Positions 1 through 13,500 of a stretch of DNA of 64,000 bases are shown here, in pieces. The notes beneath the pieces were generated by a model, which ran no database searches, was not told the DNA's origin, and saw only the letters and a list, made by a program, of their open reading frames with translations. This DNA is from Nomia melanderi (lineage: Eukaryota; Arthropoda; Insecta; Hymenoptera; Halictidae). Position numbers and translations under genes: made by a program. The stretch covers positions 7,693,501 through 7,757,500 of the forward strand of contig NC_135007.1 of the NCBI RefSeq assembly GCF_051020985.1. Reading direction: 5' to 3'. The first letter of the stretch is position 1, and each line of letters begins with the position of its first letter.

Positions 1-3000
1 TCTCAAGGAAAAGCTGGCAAAAATAATTCAGGTTGAAAAATGTTTCCAGTGAAACGCGGTGCGTTGAAAATAGGTATTTGTATTTGGCAGACCTCGGCAA
101 AGTAAATAAAATCACGTTTCCGTGGCACCGATAATTTATATCGAGTTCGTTGACTTCGGAAGTACATGGTTTCGGTCGGCGACAGAGTTGTTTCAGAATT
201 TCGGCGAAAGGGAAAAACACCGGATCGATTCATCGACGAGAAATAGGTGAGCCGTGCAACCGTGTGTCGTTGCTCAGAAACCCGTAAAAAGTAACGATAA
301 CCTCGAAGCCCATTACCGATTGCGGAATATCGATAGTTCGTTACGTTTGCGTGACGTGTCGGCTGCTGCGGTTCGTCGCCGATCAATCGTGACAATTAAT
401 AGCGATTCGTTTGAGTCACGGTTAGCAGAAGCGAAATTCAACCTGGCACAGCTGGAAATCATGGCCGGTTGGATTTTTGTTCGGCTTAACGTTTCATCGA
501 TCACGGTGGGTGTTCTACGTTCGAACGATCCATTAATTAAATGCGCGCATTCATTAGCGCAGTCCGCGAAACGGTTAAACGGTTATTACTAGTATTGTTA
601 TTATTGTTTAACGTTGCTGTGCGTCATTCTAGTTTCAGGAAATGAATGTTCTTTCAGAGAAAATCCTGCGGAAAGATGGAATGCAGTGTGAAAATATTTG
701 TATAATTGATCATTTAAATTATTAAACAAATATTTGTTGGGAGATGTAGTTAAGAGATTACTCCAATATTAATATTTTAATATTTGATAGCATGATATAA
801 ATTAATTGGCAACTATTTCAATTTGGGAAGCATACTCAAGATATTTTATCAATATTAATTGAGTATGTTGGAATTTGTACTAGTGGTGAAAGGGAAATGA
901 AACGATGAAATAATATTTTTTCATTTACGAAATGAATATTGGTTCGGTCGGACGTTTTGATCTACAAAGTTTCCGCTCATTGTAAGATAAAATGAAACGC
1001 TGAACTTTCCATCGTAAAAATTGTGAAAGGGATGTTCTTTTTATTACTGTTTGGGCTCGGTGAGATTTTAATTGATATGAACAAAGTTTTTGTGGCGGGT
1101 TCTTGAATTTCATTTATTTCTTTCAATTCATGTGCATGCCAGTAGAAATATATTTCTCTTTTAATAAATATTCGATAGACAGATTTAATCATTTAACAAT
1201 AAATACATTAATAAAGTAGAGTCTGGTTTATGTATCAGAAAATCTAATTTTATAAACATGACGTTATTGATATTAAATAAGGGATTCCCTCTGACAGTTC
1301 AATGCAAATTTAATACCTCAGAGGAAAATCTGCCTGAAATGCAACACTTTCCAAATTGAAATAGTAAATTCGATGAAGATGATTTAAACAATTTTTGTAT
1401 TTTGAATTTTTTAAAAAGGCACAATCTCATCAAAATTTGCCTCTCGTATGCAGTTCTCAAAAAGGCGAAGCGTGTAAAATAATGTTCATCTCTGAAAATT
1501 TTCTTTATATTTCATTCATCAAGTATTGTACTCCCACATACATTTTTGTTCCTCCCGCAACATTTTGAATATGATAATAATAAACACTCTTCAACTTTAT
1601 TTCAAGTTTTAAAATTTCCAAAAAAAATCATTTTTTCCAGAATATTTTATATAATTTGATTTCATACATTCAGCTGTAATTAATTAGAGTTTGAGAATTT
1701 TTGCTTCAAAGGAATTTCTGTCTGCGAGATTCATCGGCGAGTAGTATTATTATCATTTATCAGTATCAGACGTGAGACCAGGATATCTTTCACGAGAGAA
1801 ATTCGCGAAAATGTCGTCGGAGCGAATCGAACCATCGAAAACACGCTTTTGTCAAAGGTAAAGGTGACCAATGTCTGAATCCCTGGTCTCGAACCTTTTA
1901 TCCAGATCCCACTTCGAAATGTCTTCCTGATGTATGATGGCGGCCTAAGTAGTCTTATCCATCAGCCATTTACTGACACGGTAAACCTCGCTTGACTCGA
2001 GCCCCGGGAAGATGGAATCGTCGTTATTTGTTCTCACCGTCGGGTCTGACGTGGGTCATTCACGACCTAAATCCGATTTTCGACGGGATTCCCGCTAATG
2101 TTCAGGTTACAGAGGTTTCTGATTCCTACGGCGCAGCCCGCAGTGTTTGTACTCGCTGCTTTGAAATTCATCAGACACTGGGGCAACAAAAAATACGATC
2201 CTTGTGTCAACTCCCAACATTATTCCTGAGAAACCTTAGCGGAATTATACAAAACTCAAGATCCATTAATTATTGAATTAAGGAAAAATAGAATTTTCAT
2301 ATAATAGTGTTTAATGTTGTTTTTAGAAACTGTAAGATTGAATATTCGTTACTGAAATACTAGTAACAAAATTTTGTAACTTTAGAGATTTAATTTTAGA
2401 CATTTTTCTATAAACACAAATATAGTAATTTATAATGATTACTACAACAAAGTGCTTCATAAAATAGAAATGATCACGTCAATTTATATCGCTTAACATT
2501 TTTATAGAAATATTGATTATTTCAGACATTAACTCTTTCCCAATGGTACTTTTATTCGCCACGAAACGTTAGTAATTTATTAATCCACATTAGCCATTTT
2601 TCGTTTTACCGAATCCATTCGGTTCGTAATATCCACGATTCCGTATATCCTATTATTTATATAATGCTAACGGTAATATTCGGATTCATAGGCACGATTT
2701 TCATATCTTTCTCTGATCAGTTACCTATAGGTACATCGATGATTCGCCGAAGCCATTCGATAATCCTGCGTTATATACATATATATAACGACACGTATAA
2801 CCAGTCCCCCGTATCCAAATCCGCCGGAATGAAATCCCGATAGGTAATATGAAGTCAGGTGTTGAATTACGTTTTTTAGATTTCCCCGCGAAATTTAGGA
2901 TTACACTTCTCAATTCGTGCTGATATTGGGTTCTAATATTAGATATCGAGGAAAAGAATGTTTCCAATTATAAAGATCCGGAACGGCCGCATTTTCACGA

Positions 3001-4333
3001 TATACTTTCCTACTGAAAGTTCCGACATTCGACGTTCAGAGGACTTCAAATTCGCCGTTCTATCAAAATCTATCTCTCGCTTCTATTACGAGCGAGAAAT
3101 GAAAGGCTGTTCGAGTGCGAGAGGATTACGCTTTAATAAACTTACATTACACTTACGTGTGCAAGTTATTACACCGTCAACTCTCTTCGGGCAATAGTTA
3201 TAATGACTTCCTATAAAACGGAATGACTGCGCCGATCGAATAGTCATTCCGGCGATCAAGTAGTCCCGCGTGGTCCATGTAATAAACGCAATAGCGTCAC
3301 CTTTCCAATTCGTAGGAAAAGAGGATGCGACCGATTTCGCAGTCGATTCTACGCGATGCAATTTCGACGAGCAAGCGTTAATTAAGTAATTAATTGAGTA
3401 AAGCGTTCCCGACACCTGTAGAATCAATCGCCGATCGTCGGTAATTTGCACGTTGCTTCATAAATTCGCGAACGTTTATTATATCTCGATTGCATGGCCA
3501 ATCGATTAGCAAGAATCGTTTCGTCTATGGTCACTCGTTATTGATGACATCGTTCGAAAGATTTTACCTTGAAAAATTCATATTAAACATTTGACATCCT
3601 CTAGTAATTTTCTTACTTCGTGCATCAATTTTCGGAGCTCTAATATTGGAATTTTGTCATTTTCAAATATTAAACAGAGGAGAAGCTAAATATACGATTG
3701 CAAAAATCATTCCAGAAAGTGTTGATTCAAATTTATTAAAAGCCTTCAACGAAGGACCAATAAAATTCAAGATTGTGAAAACGGAGAACAAACAATGGAT
3801 GATATCTATGTAAAATAATTTAACATAAAAATCTGACTTTCATTCAACAGAATTCAAGCAAGACTTCGTTTTAACTCAATATTGTCGTCGCTCCTCGTCA
3901 GAATTAAATTAAGTTCTGTGTTATCATAAATCAAGAAAGGCCCCGCTCGAAAGGGAAAATCTTCAGGCTTCGTTTAAGATGTTCATCTCGCACTAGCTTC
4001 TCGAAGAATTTCGACTCAACAGTTATCGGAAATGAGATAACGGGCGGGCGAGTTTCCCTACGGGCGCGTACCAAAGGGAAATGAAAGTAGTTCGAGAGTC
4101 GGCGCCGGAGCACAGATCAACGCAGAAAATCTGCAAACGCGTTCCTTTCCAATCCGCGCTGCCAGCCGACCGCCTGTCTCGCCATGTTTCATCGGTGAAC
4201 GAAGTGCTAGCCACCCTTTCGACTTGTCTGTTTTCCTCCTGTTTCGAAAGGCCGCCATAAAGGGTCCAGTTATCACGAGGAAACGATTCCATTTTTCACG
4301 CCGCATCAGTTCCAATCGACATTCACCCCGTTT
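1..4333. other. No gene recognised (spacer)
   Basis: A CpG-richer patch at 1-600 with overlapping open frames on both strands (up to 130 codons), none with a recognisable domain; then AT-rich DNA to about 1700; a mixed patch at 1700-2200; AT-rich spacer; and CpG-richer DNA at 2900-3500 and 3930-4330. Could be intergenic or the far upstream intron of timeout. Confidence 0.6.
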
Positions 4334-5171
4334 TATATACAGGGTGTTCCTGACTAAAGCTTTAACCCTTTGCATTTGAAAGCATTTTGCTAGAAATATT
4401 CAACCCTCTTCGGTAAAATATGTTTATTATATGTTTATTGCAACTAATGTAACTAATTTAATCAATAAATTGTGGGACAAAACTATTTTACTTCCATATT
4501 TCATACGGTTATGCATTATACGAGGTTCAATATTAAATATCAAACTTTATAATTTTACCGTATCAAACCAAGCGGTAGTTGAGAGTTGCCCCTCGAGTGC
4601 AAAGGGTTAATGGTTTAACTGCCATGAATTCCAGTGACGTAATTCTTTACGAAGATTGGGAAATTAATTTTCTTGGTGACAGATTGAGCGAATCGAATTT
4701 TGTTGGGTCTGCGGGATACAAAAAAGTTATCAGCGTAATTATTAGTAACAGTGTTAATCTGGAAGATTGAGATTTTGCGTGAAAGGTTAAATGGAATTTA
4801 TGGAATAAAATAATCGATAGAAAACTTTGTTTCTCAGGTAACTGATTTAGCATGTTTGTGAAATATGTATTCATAGCAAGTCATGGTCAGACAGGCCAGT
4901 CGATTCTGACCAAACTACACGCGCAGCTAATTTTCAAATCTGATTGTCTTAGAAATAAAATCTTTTATGAAACAATTCTATTTCATTTTATTTTGTTTCT
5001 TCTAGAATAACTTTCTATTGAATTAATGCGTTATATCAGTTCTGAATTTTGATTTCGTAAAAAAGGAAGACTCAATGGAAAAAACTGTTATTGTATATTG
5101 TCTGCTTATCATTTTTACATAGGCTCCTCATTGAACGCAGTTTCATCAGTAGTTGGAGGACACCCTATATA
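4334..5171. mobile_element. Candidate 838-bp DNA transposon remnant with short TIRs, hosting a nested MITE
   Basis: The left end reads TATATACAGGGTGTTCCTGAC. The right end (5157-5171) is AGGACACCCTATATA, whose complement is TATATAGGGTGTCCT. The ends thus form imperfect terminal inverted repeats. The interior has no transposase frame. The intact family C MITE at 4362-4610 lies inside, so it would have inserted later. The match is short, so this is a candidate only. Confidence 0.4.
4362..4610. mobile_element. TTAA MITE family C, copy C1
   Basis: 249 bp from TTAA to TTAA. Ends TTAACCCTTTGCATTTGA and TCGAGTGCAAAGGGTTAA form terminal inverted repeats. It aligns along its whole length with the reverse complement of C2 (39007-39248), sharing internal blocks such as TTAGTTACATTAGT and GATACGGTA. 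No coding capacity. The TTAA ends suggest mobilisation by a piggyBac-type transposase (inference). Confidence 0.85.
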
Positions 5172-6064
5172 ATAACATCCCTTCTACGTTTCAAAGGGGC
5201 TCCACCAAATTTCCTAAATTGAACAACTAGCGGTATCAGTAGCCGAACTTATTGTTAGTTGCTTTGAAAGCCGGGTCTGTGCACAAGTAACTAACTGAAT
5301 TGTTACCTAGATTGCAACTGTAACTCACAACGAGTTAACTCGCCAGTATTATGTACTAGTAGCTTTAATCTAGTTTATCCTTATTCATTGTACCTCTACC
5401 AAAGGGCCATTGAATTTATTTGCACTTTACCATATTTACCAGTATTAATTACATCATTCATTCATTTATCATAATGTGATTCTACAAAATTTATTATCAT
5501 TCAATTTCGACAAGTCTTCTCAATTTTTCATGCTGAAAAAATCACTTCAAGTCTCAAAATCCGAAGATAACGTGATTCGTATCATGAAATAAAAAATTTC
5601 GCATTTCGCAAAAATACTTTTCCGTGTTCGTGTTAGTAGACGCAAAACGAGAATACTGTTTCGTGAAATAAGAGATGGTGATGCATTGTCGTCATCTTTC
5701 TTACTTATTTTCGTGAGTAAAAGGTAGAGGGAGTCAGAAACAACGCAACACAACGCAATGGTAAAGAGACATGAACGCGAATCAAATTCGTCTAGTTGAC
5801 AACTGCGACTTCAATCTTTTCCGAGGTCAGGCACCCCCCTCCCCGCGAGAAAGAATTTATTTCGCGAAGCTTGTTACGTGCTTAGAGGATGTCGACTGCG
5901 GAGGTAATTAATTCTCCAATTTAAGCTCGCGTGATTTATATTAGCCCGTTTTATCTGTCTGGGACGCATTTCGCGTCCCGTAAATCACATGTACGCCTTA
6001 ACTGGTAACAGACATTTCCGAAGGAATGGTCATTCTGTCTGGAACTGAGTCTCCGGCAAGATAC
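5172..6064. other. No gene recognised (spacer)
   Basis: Mixed spacer. The only structure seen is a GC hairpin at 5961-5979, GGGACGC-ATTTC-GCGTCCC. Confidence 0.6.
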
Positions 6065-6305
6065 TTAACACTAAAACTATCGGGCTGTTAAACTGACTTT
6101 CTGAAATTTCTCTGTGGAAACTCCAAGAGTGCATCCATTGAGACTTCAATTGATTTACAATTCAATTTGCGTATTACTAAATCAATTTCTTTAATCATTT
6201 CATTGACAAACATATGTTATCTTTTTAATAATCGCAAAAAGAAGAAATCAGGAATGGGTCATTTTGAACGATGCACTCGGCATTGAAATCTTAATTTTAG
6301 TGAAT
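6065..6305. mobile_element. TTAA MITE family A, copy A1
   Basis: Starts TTAACACTAAAACTATCG and shares the family A core (GAAACTCCAAGAGTGCAT, then AAATCAATTTCTTTAAT). The right end has decayed (TTTTAGTGAAT instead of TTTTAGTGTTAA). Same orientation as A2 and A3. Confidence 0.8.
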
Positions 6306-9300
6306 TTATAAAATACATGTACTAGAAATTCTTAGGTACTTAACAGGCACCATAACTGAAAAGCATAGATGTAAGAAATGTAATAATCAGTGATGTCTTT
6401 CACATCGACTTTTTCTAAACTACGATTATTAGATTCCAAATTTTATGTATTTTAAAATGTTTATTGTTTTACATACAGATTAGCTCGATCAGTTAAATGT
6501 TTTTTCATTGTTTTTAAATAATTTGATGAAGTTGCCTTTCAATTCTCAGAGACAACATTCCTCTGTAACGCAGCAATCCCTTTGTTCCCCGTTTCCGCGC
6601 AGCCGCGCGGTTCATTGTCCGCCTACAATTGCATTGTAACAGTGTTAATAGTCGTAAAGATTATCCGTGTACCAAGTGGTACGTGTTTTGGTCCGGCACA
6701 TATCTCTCCTTGCTTTGCATGCGTGCTTGAACTAAATTCGGCTTGTACCTCCTGTCTACCTGAAGATATGTGCTGTCAATTAGTAAGTGATGGAAACTGG
6801 GCGCTGGGGTAGTACGTAGCTATTCTTGATATACGCCCTTCTGTGGTACATCTGACCGAATTGGATCTCTTATTGTAATCGTACTAGATTAAACTATTAT
6901 CAGAACATTAAAGATAATACCGGGTTTTTATATAAACAAGGTTATTTTATGTAAACAGTCTTTTTACATAAACTTTATCACTCCAACAAATGCAGTAGCA
7001 GTGAAGTTCTACATTTCCAATCGTCACTTCTTACAGCACCTTTCAAATCTTCCAATTTCAATGTATAACACGCTAATTATAGGTAACAACATCATAACAC
7101 AATTTTTAATAATTCCCAATTCTCCCAATTAAAAACTCAAAATGAAATATCATACACAATACACAACAATTTTCCAGTAATTAATAAACTTAATTCATAC
7201 TTAAACCAATTTCACTCATTCCCTAATTCACGGAAATCATTCACAAATATCTAATCCCCTCTAGACCCCTCAAGGTTCCCTCGCAAAAACGTACACTCGA
7301 GATCCCCAATCCACTTATCGTCATCGAGTATCCATCGCACGCGTGCTTAAAAGCGAAAAGCTCGTCACAGATGCGAATCCGGAAAGCTATCATACACAAG
7401 CGCGTATTGATAGGAGTCTCATTCTCAGTCGGCGTACGATCCGGTCACGTTGTCAGTGGCGCGCGCTCGTATTCAGAACCGTTCGCATTATGAGCGCCGA
7501 GAGAAAACCAGGCGCAATATTTCCCGCGAACGAGCACGGGTGGAACGATCGTTCCAGTAGTCGGCCGTGTTAAAAAATGCTTATTCAACCGTGTCCCTTT
7601 CGCGATTGCACGCCGGGAACGGGTTGCAAAACCTCTACCCGGCGAGTTCGAATAAACAGTCATAAATCACGAGGAGCCCGGTAAACAGGGACGTTCGCGC
7701 GGTATTCTGCCGGCAAAAATGGGCGACGTTCCGTCGACGAGTGGAAAAGGGAAAAAAATATTGGAAAAAGAGGCGGGGAAGAGATTGGACGTGGTAGCCT
7801 GGCGGGAAAAATTCGTCGTCGGTCGCGATATTCGCAAGTATCGGCGCGCCGACTGGGGGGATCGAGGCGCGTCCGCGAATGGAATGCAGAGGAAATGGCG
7901 AAAATTTTTGGTTTCAACGCGGCGGATCCAGGTCAAACGTATAAAAAGATAGTAAGCCAGTGCCCCCCTGATGCTGCGTTCACGAATAGACCGGCGGAAT
8001 TGTCGCTGGGATAGTCGTAATTTACATCGAGCGTCTGAAACTTCGCTGGAACTGGGTCGTAGACGCGGGGGAAAAAGGAAAGGGAGCGGGGCAGGTATCC
8101 GGACAAAGGGATTGGTGTTAACGGGTATTTGTTTGAGAGAGGAGTGAAACGTTCCCCGAGGAATATTTAATTCCGAATGGCGGAATGGATTTCTAAATGA
8201 GGAATACTTACACCTGACCCTTCATTTACGCATGAATCCGTGGATTCGTTTTACGCGAATGAAAATCACGCAGTCTGCCCGTAGAAGAGAATACGAAATA
8301 TGGGAAAAGCTGGTGTCAGCTTTTGAAATACATATTTATTTGACATGGCCAAGCAGAAGACAGAATAATGACATTTCAGAACACAAATGTACATTTATTC
8401 GGCGTTACTAAATTCAGATCGTGTAAATTAATGTATATGAGAATGTTGAAAAAAGATTTATAAGAATAAGTTACATGCAGAGGAATTTGAATTTGGTTTC
8501 TGTTAGGATTGTTCTAATTGAGTTTCTGAATTGGTTGTTTAAGGTAAGAAATAATGGAATATTTGGCTTTTACCCACTTGTATTACTTCGACACATAATT
8601 ATATATAATATATAATTCGTAATACTGAGAATTAATCGAAATCATTTTGCAACAGATGATTCAATTTTTATTATTCCCCGTTTCATATTATACGAATCAA
8701 TTTATACAGCTTCCCATTAAGAAAATTCAACATCACCTTCCTTTCTTCAAAAATGTTGACATAAAAAATTTACATAATTATGACAGTCGCAAAGGAAGCA
8801 GTAAAACTTTTTCTCCCTTTTATTTTTTCTGTGTGCTTGACATTCACGCGGGAAATATTGGACTGTACGGGCGTGTACGCATAGGCTGACGAGAACAGTA
8901 CATTATTTAAATTATTTCATGTTTCACAATATTCGCGCTGATATTCCACACCAGAAAACACGTAATAATTCAGTGTATTAACTAATTTGAATAGAAAGCC
9001 AGGATATTGCATAATAAGACTTGAAGTGCTTTTTAATTAATAGACTTTCACGCGTGCTCCAACTCCCGCGAAACGAATTTTCGCACAAAGCATCGTGGAA
9101 CAGCTCTTCGAGCAATTGCCCCGTCGTGAATTTCTATTCGAACCGCACCATTTGAACAACTAATTTTCTGTTCCGCGTCAACTTCATCCCTTCATATTTA
9201 TTTCTGTTGTTTGCCTATTCGGGAAAGTAAGCCGGCGCAAAATTCACGCAAACGTAGTTATTCATTTGCCGGTTATAAACGTCTCTCGTATAGTTGTCCC

Positions 9301-10535
9301 TGTGTGCGAATAATCTTCTCGCACAAAAGTACAGTGCCGCGTGAAAAGAGACGCTTTCCGGGCGAGCCGGCGTGAAAGCCAGCCGAGAGTTCCGAACGGT
9401 TTCATTGACGCAACGTTTTAAATGGAAATGGAGCTGAAACATCCGTGTCTCGAATATGGAGCGTCGCGAATGAAAGTACAAGCTCGCTATTGGCGAACGA
9501 CACACTGGCTCACAATGTTCCGAAGGCGGCACGAATTAGAGCACGGCTGTAAGATAGAGCGAAGTGGCGCGGAAATGAAACGCCTATATCGCGCGGTGGC
9601 TGTAACGAACCATTCGATTTAACTCTCCAACCGCAGGCAACGTAGAATTCGCGTTTTAAATGTTTTGTGAAATATTCCTTGTAGGCGCATCTGGTTCGTG
9701 TCGAGACACGAGAATCTTCCCGTCGCCGGCTAGACGCCGAAATTCGACCCATTCAGTTATTTTTTCGGGGCCCGAAAAGTTGTAGTTCGAAGTCACGCTA
9801 GTACAGCTTGCCCTTTCCCAACGACATCCCCACTGCGTTGAAACAGTAAGCGGAAGGAAAGGCCCAGCTTTTTTGTCTCACCAGGCTTTTCCGGCAGATT
9901 CACGAACGTCGACATAGACACATCCTAGACCAGTTACTTTGTAGTGTATGAAGTATCGGAATAGAATTACTTTAGTGTACTTTGTAGTTTGAATAGATTA
10001 ATGTGTGGTGATTATTTAACTAATCTTGTAATATATTTTAGTTCAATCAACTGGTTATTTTTATCACTTAGCAGAATTTTTGGACATACATGTAATTGAA
10101 AATAATATAAATGAATTTTCGTCAAATTATAATAATATAGACAATCATTTCTATTACAATTTTGAATTAGTTTAATTATTAAATCAAATTTTTTTACTTG
10201 TACGTAAATCTATATTTTTTCCGCGCGTTTACTTGTATTACAAATAATGTCATTGGCAATATAATATAAAATCAAATTTCGAGTTTCGCTCATAACTTCC
10301 AAATTAATAGTAATCTTAAACTGATGGATGAAAAGTATCTAATGAAAAATTATAAACATATACACAACGAAGGAATTAGAAACAAGAAATTAAAATCATT
10401 GTATACCGTTGCAATATAACTGCCATGTGAAGAGCGCAATGTGATAAAGAACGTGAAATAAATAAAATACTTAGTGTTACTTTGTAGTGCATGAAGTATC
10501 GCATTGGAACAGAATTCGTATTTAGCCCTTCGCAG
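6306..10535. other. No gene recognised; CpG-rich islands at 7.3-8.1 and 9.05-9.9 kb
   Basis: Two CpG-rich islands separated by AT-rich DNA. Open frames in them overlap on both strands, as expected from CpG-rich composition. A 26-base direct repeat (one mismatch) occurs at 9933-9958 and 10476-10501, the second copy 35 bp before the B1 MITE. Confidence 0.55.
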
Positions 10536-10782
10536 TTAACACGTTAACTGTCACGCAATTTCATAGAGCAAAATACTCAAAATAGAAAAAATATAACATT
10601 AAATCATTCGATTGATTTGCATTATTATTATTATACATTGATCTAGCTGAATGTCACCGCATTTGATAGCATTATTTATAATATAGAAATGTTTTTAAAC
10701 GATCATCGTTTAATTGTGTAACCTATAGTAATTCGATTTGGTTGGGGGTCACCGATGACCCTCATGGCATTCAACGTGTTAA
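10536..10782. mobile_element. TTAA MITE family B, copy B1
   Basis: 247 bp bounded by TTAA. Ends TTAACACGTTAACTGTC and ATTCAACGTGTTAA are inverted repeats. The palindrome GGGTCA-CCGA-TGACCC lies at 10746-10761, 21 bp from the right end. It aligns end to end with the reverse complement of B2 (shared blocks include TGACATTCAGCTAGAT on the B2 strand). Non-coding. Confidence 0.85.
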
Positions 10783-13054
10783 GGGAAGGTGGTCCTTGGA
10801 CCCCTCGGACGAAATTTAGTCAGCACAGCACGTGCAAAATAACGAGGAGTTCGAACGATCCGAACGATCGACCACGAGCGATTTCCACATTCCCACTCAA
10901 CTCTTTCGTCCCTGAATATGTATTGTTGCGCCCGGGTGTACTCACTCGTGACATCATTAAAGAATGCTAACAGAAACATTGTTTATTACAAATGTACAAT
11001 ATTAATTATTTACAAGGCAAGACTTTCGGGAGCTCGTTACGATACGTCTGTTCTCGTCCACAGTTCACCGAAAACGATTTTTTTACTTAATAGTTATTAA
11101 AAGGAAATTACTAAAGTGTACCTATGTTTAACGTTTCTAGGTGGTGTCGCCTTTTAATTGACTTTTAACCTCCCTCGAGTATTTTATCAAGTTATTATTA
11201 GTTATCATCTGTCCCGTTATTTATTAGTCCCATTAGTTAGTTAGTCCTTATCTAATTTTTATGGCGTATCTGCATAAAAAAGATAAAACTAACCTACGAT
11301 TTCATACGGAAGAACCAAATACTCGTCCGCGATTAAAGGCTTAATGAAATTTCCGCGGCCGCTGGGCGGTTTTTTTCATCCGAACGACTCATAAACGCGT
11401 TTGCTCTCCTCGGAACAAAAGGCTTGTATTTCTTAATGAATTTTTCTCTGCAATTAACCTCTCGTCCTGTACTCTTTTCATGTTGTTTTTTTCCTCCTTC
11501 CACTTTTTTGTTCCTATTTCTTTCTTTGGTCAATGTTTCTTAGGAAACGAATTCCTTTTCAATCGTTCCAAGCAATTTACACAGGCGACGCAGCGTTAAC
11601 GCGACTCGCTGTGTACTTTAATCAATGTTATGCTCGCAACCGTGTAATACCTCGCGATCCTTCTGCAAATTTGCTGATGCTTATGTTTGTAACTGTTTGT
11701 AGCTTGACGACGTACAAATTAACGCGATAACGGGTGATAGTGCCCTTCTAACGGCAACGTCTGATATTGCATTTTGTAATTATGAATACTGCGCTTTTCT
11801 TTCGTAAAAGGGTTCACCTTTTAATGCAACGATTAAGATGCAATTGTAAACTTTGTTTAATTGCCGTTTAATAGTAACGGTTTTTGTACCCTGGAATCCT
11901 TTATTTGATTCTCACTTTTATTAATGTCCAACTTGATTATTTCATTTCTCGTTAAGAAGAAAAGTTAAATCGGCATGTCTAATAACTTTAATCAGTAATT
12001 TTTAAATAATTCCTTGTATATAACAACAAAATTATGTTTATAAAAGATTGTTTTAAACAAAGGTACCTCTAAACTATACCGATATTTTAATCGTTCAAAA
12101 GCCAATGCGGTTAAGTCGATTTTTTTATATTTTCTGATTTTTGTAAATTTTAATGGTATAAATAATATTCCTTTTAGTCATTAAACGATTTACTCGTTCC
12201 TTTGTTTTTTCTAGGTCAGAAAGTCCCTTCTTTTATAGCTTCTGAATATGTTGCATAATAATTTCATGAGACAAAACATTAATTTTCTCAATTTTTCTTC
12301 TCTGGATTCAACCGCATTGGCTTCTGGGCAACCCATTTATCAAACTCATATAAATCCATTTCGAATATTCCAAGATTAGACATCCCTGCGCTCAATAAAT
12401 TATCACCATTATTCCATTCACAAGATCCGTCAACGTCTCGAACAAAAAGCTACCCGGCGCGAGCAAAGCGAAAAACGGAATAAAAAAAGAGAGAGCTCGG
12501 GAGTGAGTGGAGGGTGACTATAGAAATTGCATTAAGGCGGGCTCGATATCGCACGAAGTGAAACGAGCCAAAAAATGTTCGTCGACAGGACCGGCGTTCT
12601 AACGAACGATCTTTTATTAACGACAGCGCGGCCGAAACGAACCTGGATTGGGGGGTGATAATAAGGACGAAAGACAGGGGCGAGCGGAGGGAGCGTCGGC
12701 CGGTAACATTGTTGTTGGTTAAGCCGGGAGATAGTCGTGATTTAGAACTTGGACGCAGGACAGTCGGGGTGAGAAAGGGGTCGGTTCCTCGACTGCGCGG
12801 GGGTGTAGCGGCAGAAACGGTCAGGACGAAACGGGTAAATGCGCGTTCCCGGCAGGAACAATGCTGAGTGGTATGTATATCTGGAGGCAGACAACCGGCC
12901 GACTGTTCGACCAACCAGTGATATCCAAGCTGCCAGCCGGCAATGGCAATGGGCCATGGGGATACCTCGTAATTGCCGGCTGGTCCTCAAGTGGCAACGA
13001 CGGCGGTCAATTTCACCCCCATGCCACCTTCTGCCCGCAACCCCCCTCGGTCTC
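10783..13054. other. No gene recognised (spacer)
   Basis: AT-rich with a CpG-rich end (12.43-13.05 kb) that runs into the pyrimidine minisatellite. A small tandem CGAACGATC lies near 10855. No exon found. Confidence 0.6.
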
Positions 13055-13500
13055 GCTCTTTCTCTCGCATCGTCTCACTGTCTCACTTTTTGACTCTCTC
13101 ACTTACTCTCCCTTTTACTCTCTCACTCTCTTTTTGAGACTTTCTGACTTCCAATCGTTCAGTTGCTTAGTATTTTACTATGTCACTCCCTTTCTCTCTC
13201 GCTCTGTTGCGTTCTCACTCTCGCATTCTTTCACTCTCTTACTCTCTCAATCTGTCATTCTCTTGTTTTTCACTCTTTCATTCTTTCATTCTCTTACTCT
13301 CTCAATCTGTCATTCTCTCGTTTTTCACTCCTTCATTTTTTCACTCTCTTACTCTCATTTCGTCATTCTCTCGTACCCTCTGACTGCCTCATTCTCTCAC
13401 TATCTCATTCTATCGCTCTCACGCTCTCTCGTTTACTCTGCCACTGTCTCACTCTCGCGCTAATTCACTCTTTTAGTATCTCACTCTCTCGCTCACCCCG
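13055..13500. repeat. Pyrimidine-rich minisatellite with a 55-bp period
   Basis: About 450 bases made almost entirely of C and T (CTCTCACTCTC-like). A 55-bp unit repeats at 13236, 13291 and 13346 (each starting CTCTTACTCTC). The period is not a multiple of three, and the Ser/Leu-rich open frames across it on the + strand are a by-product of composition, so it is not a gene. Confidence 0.88.
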
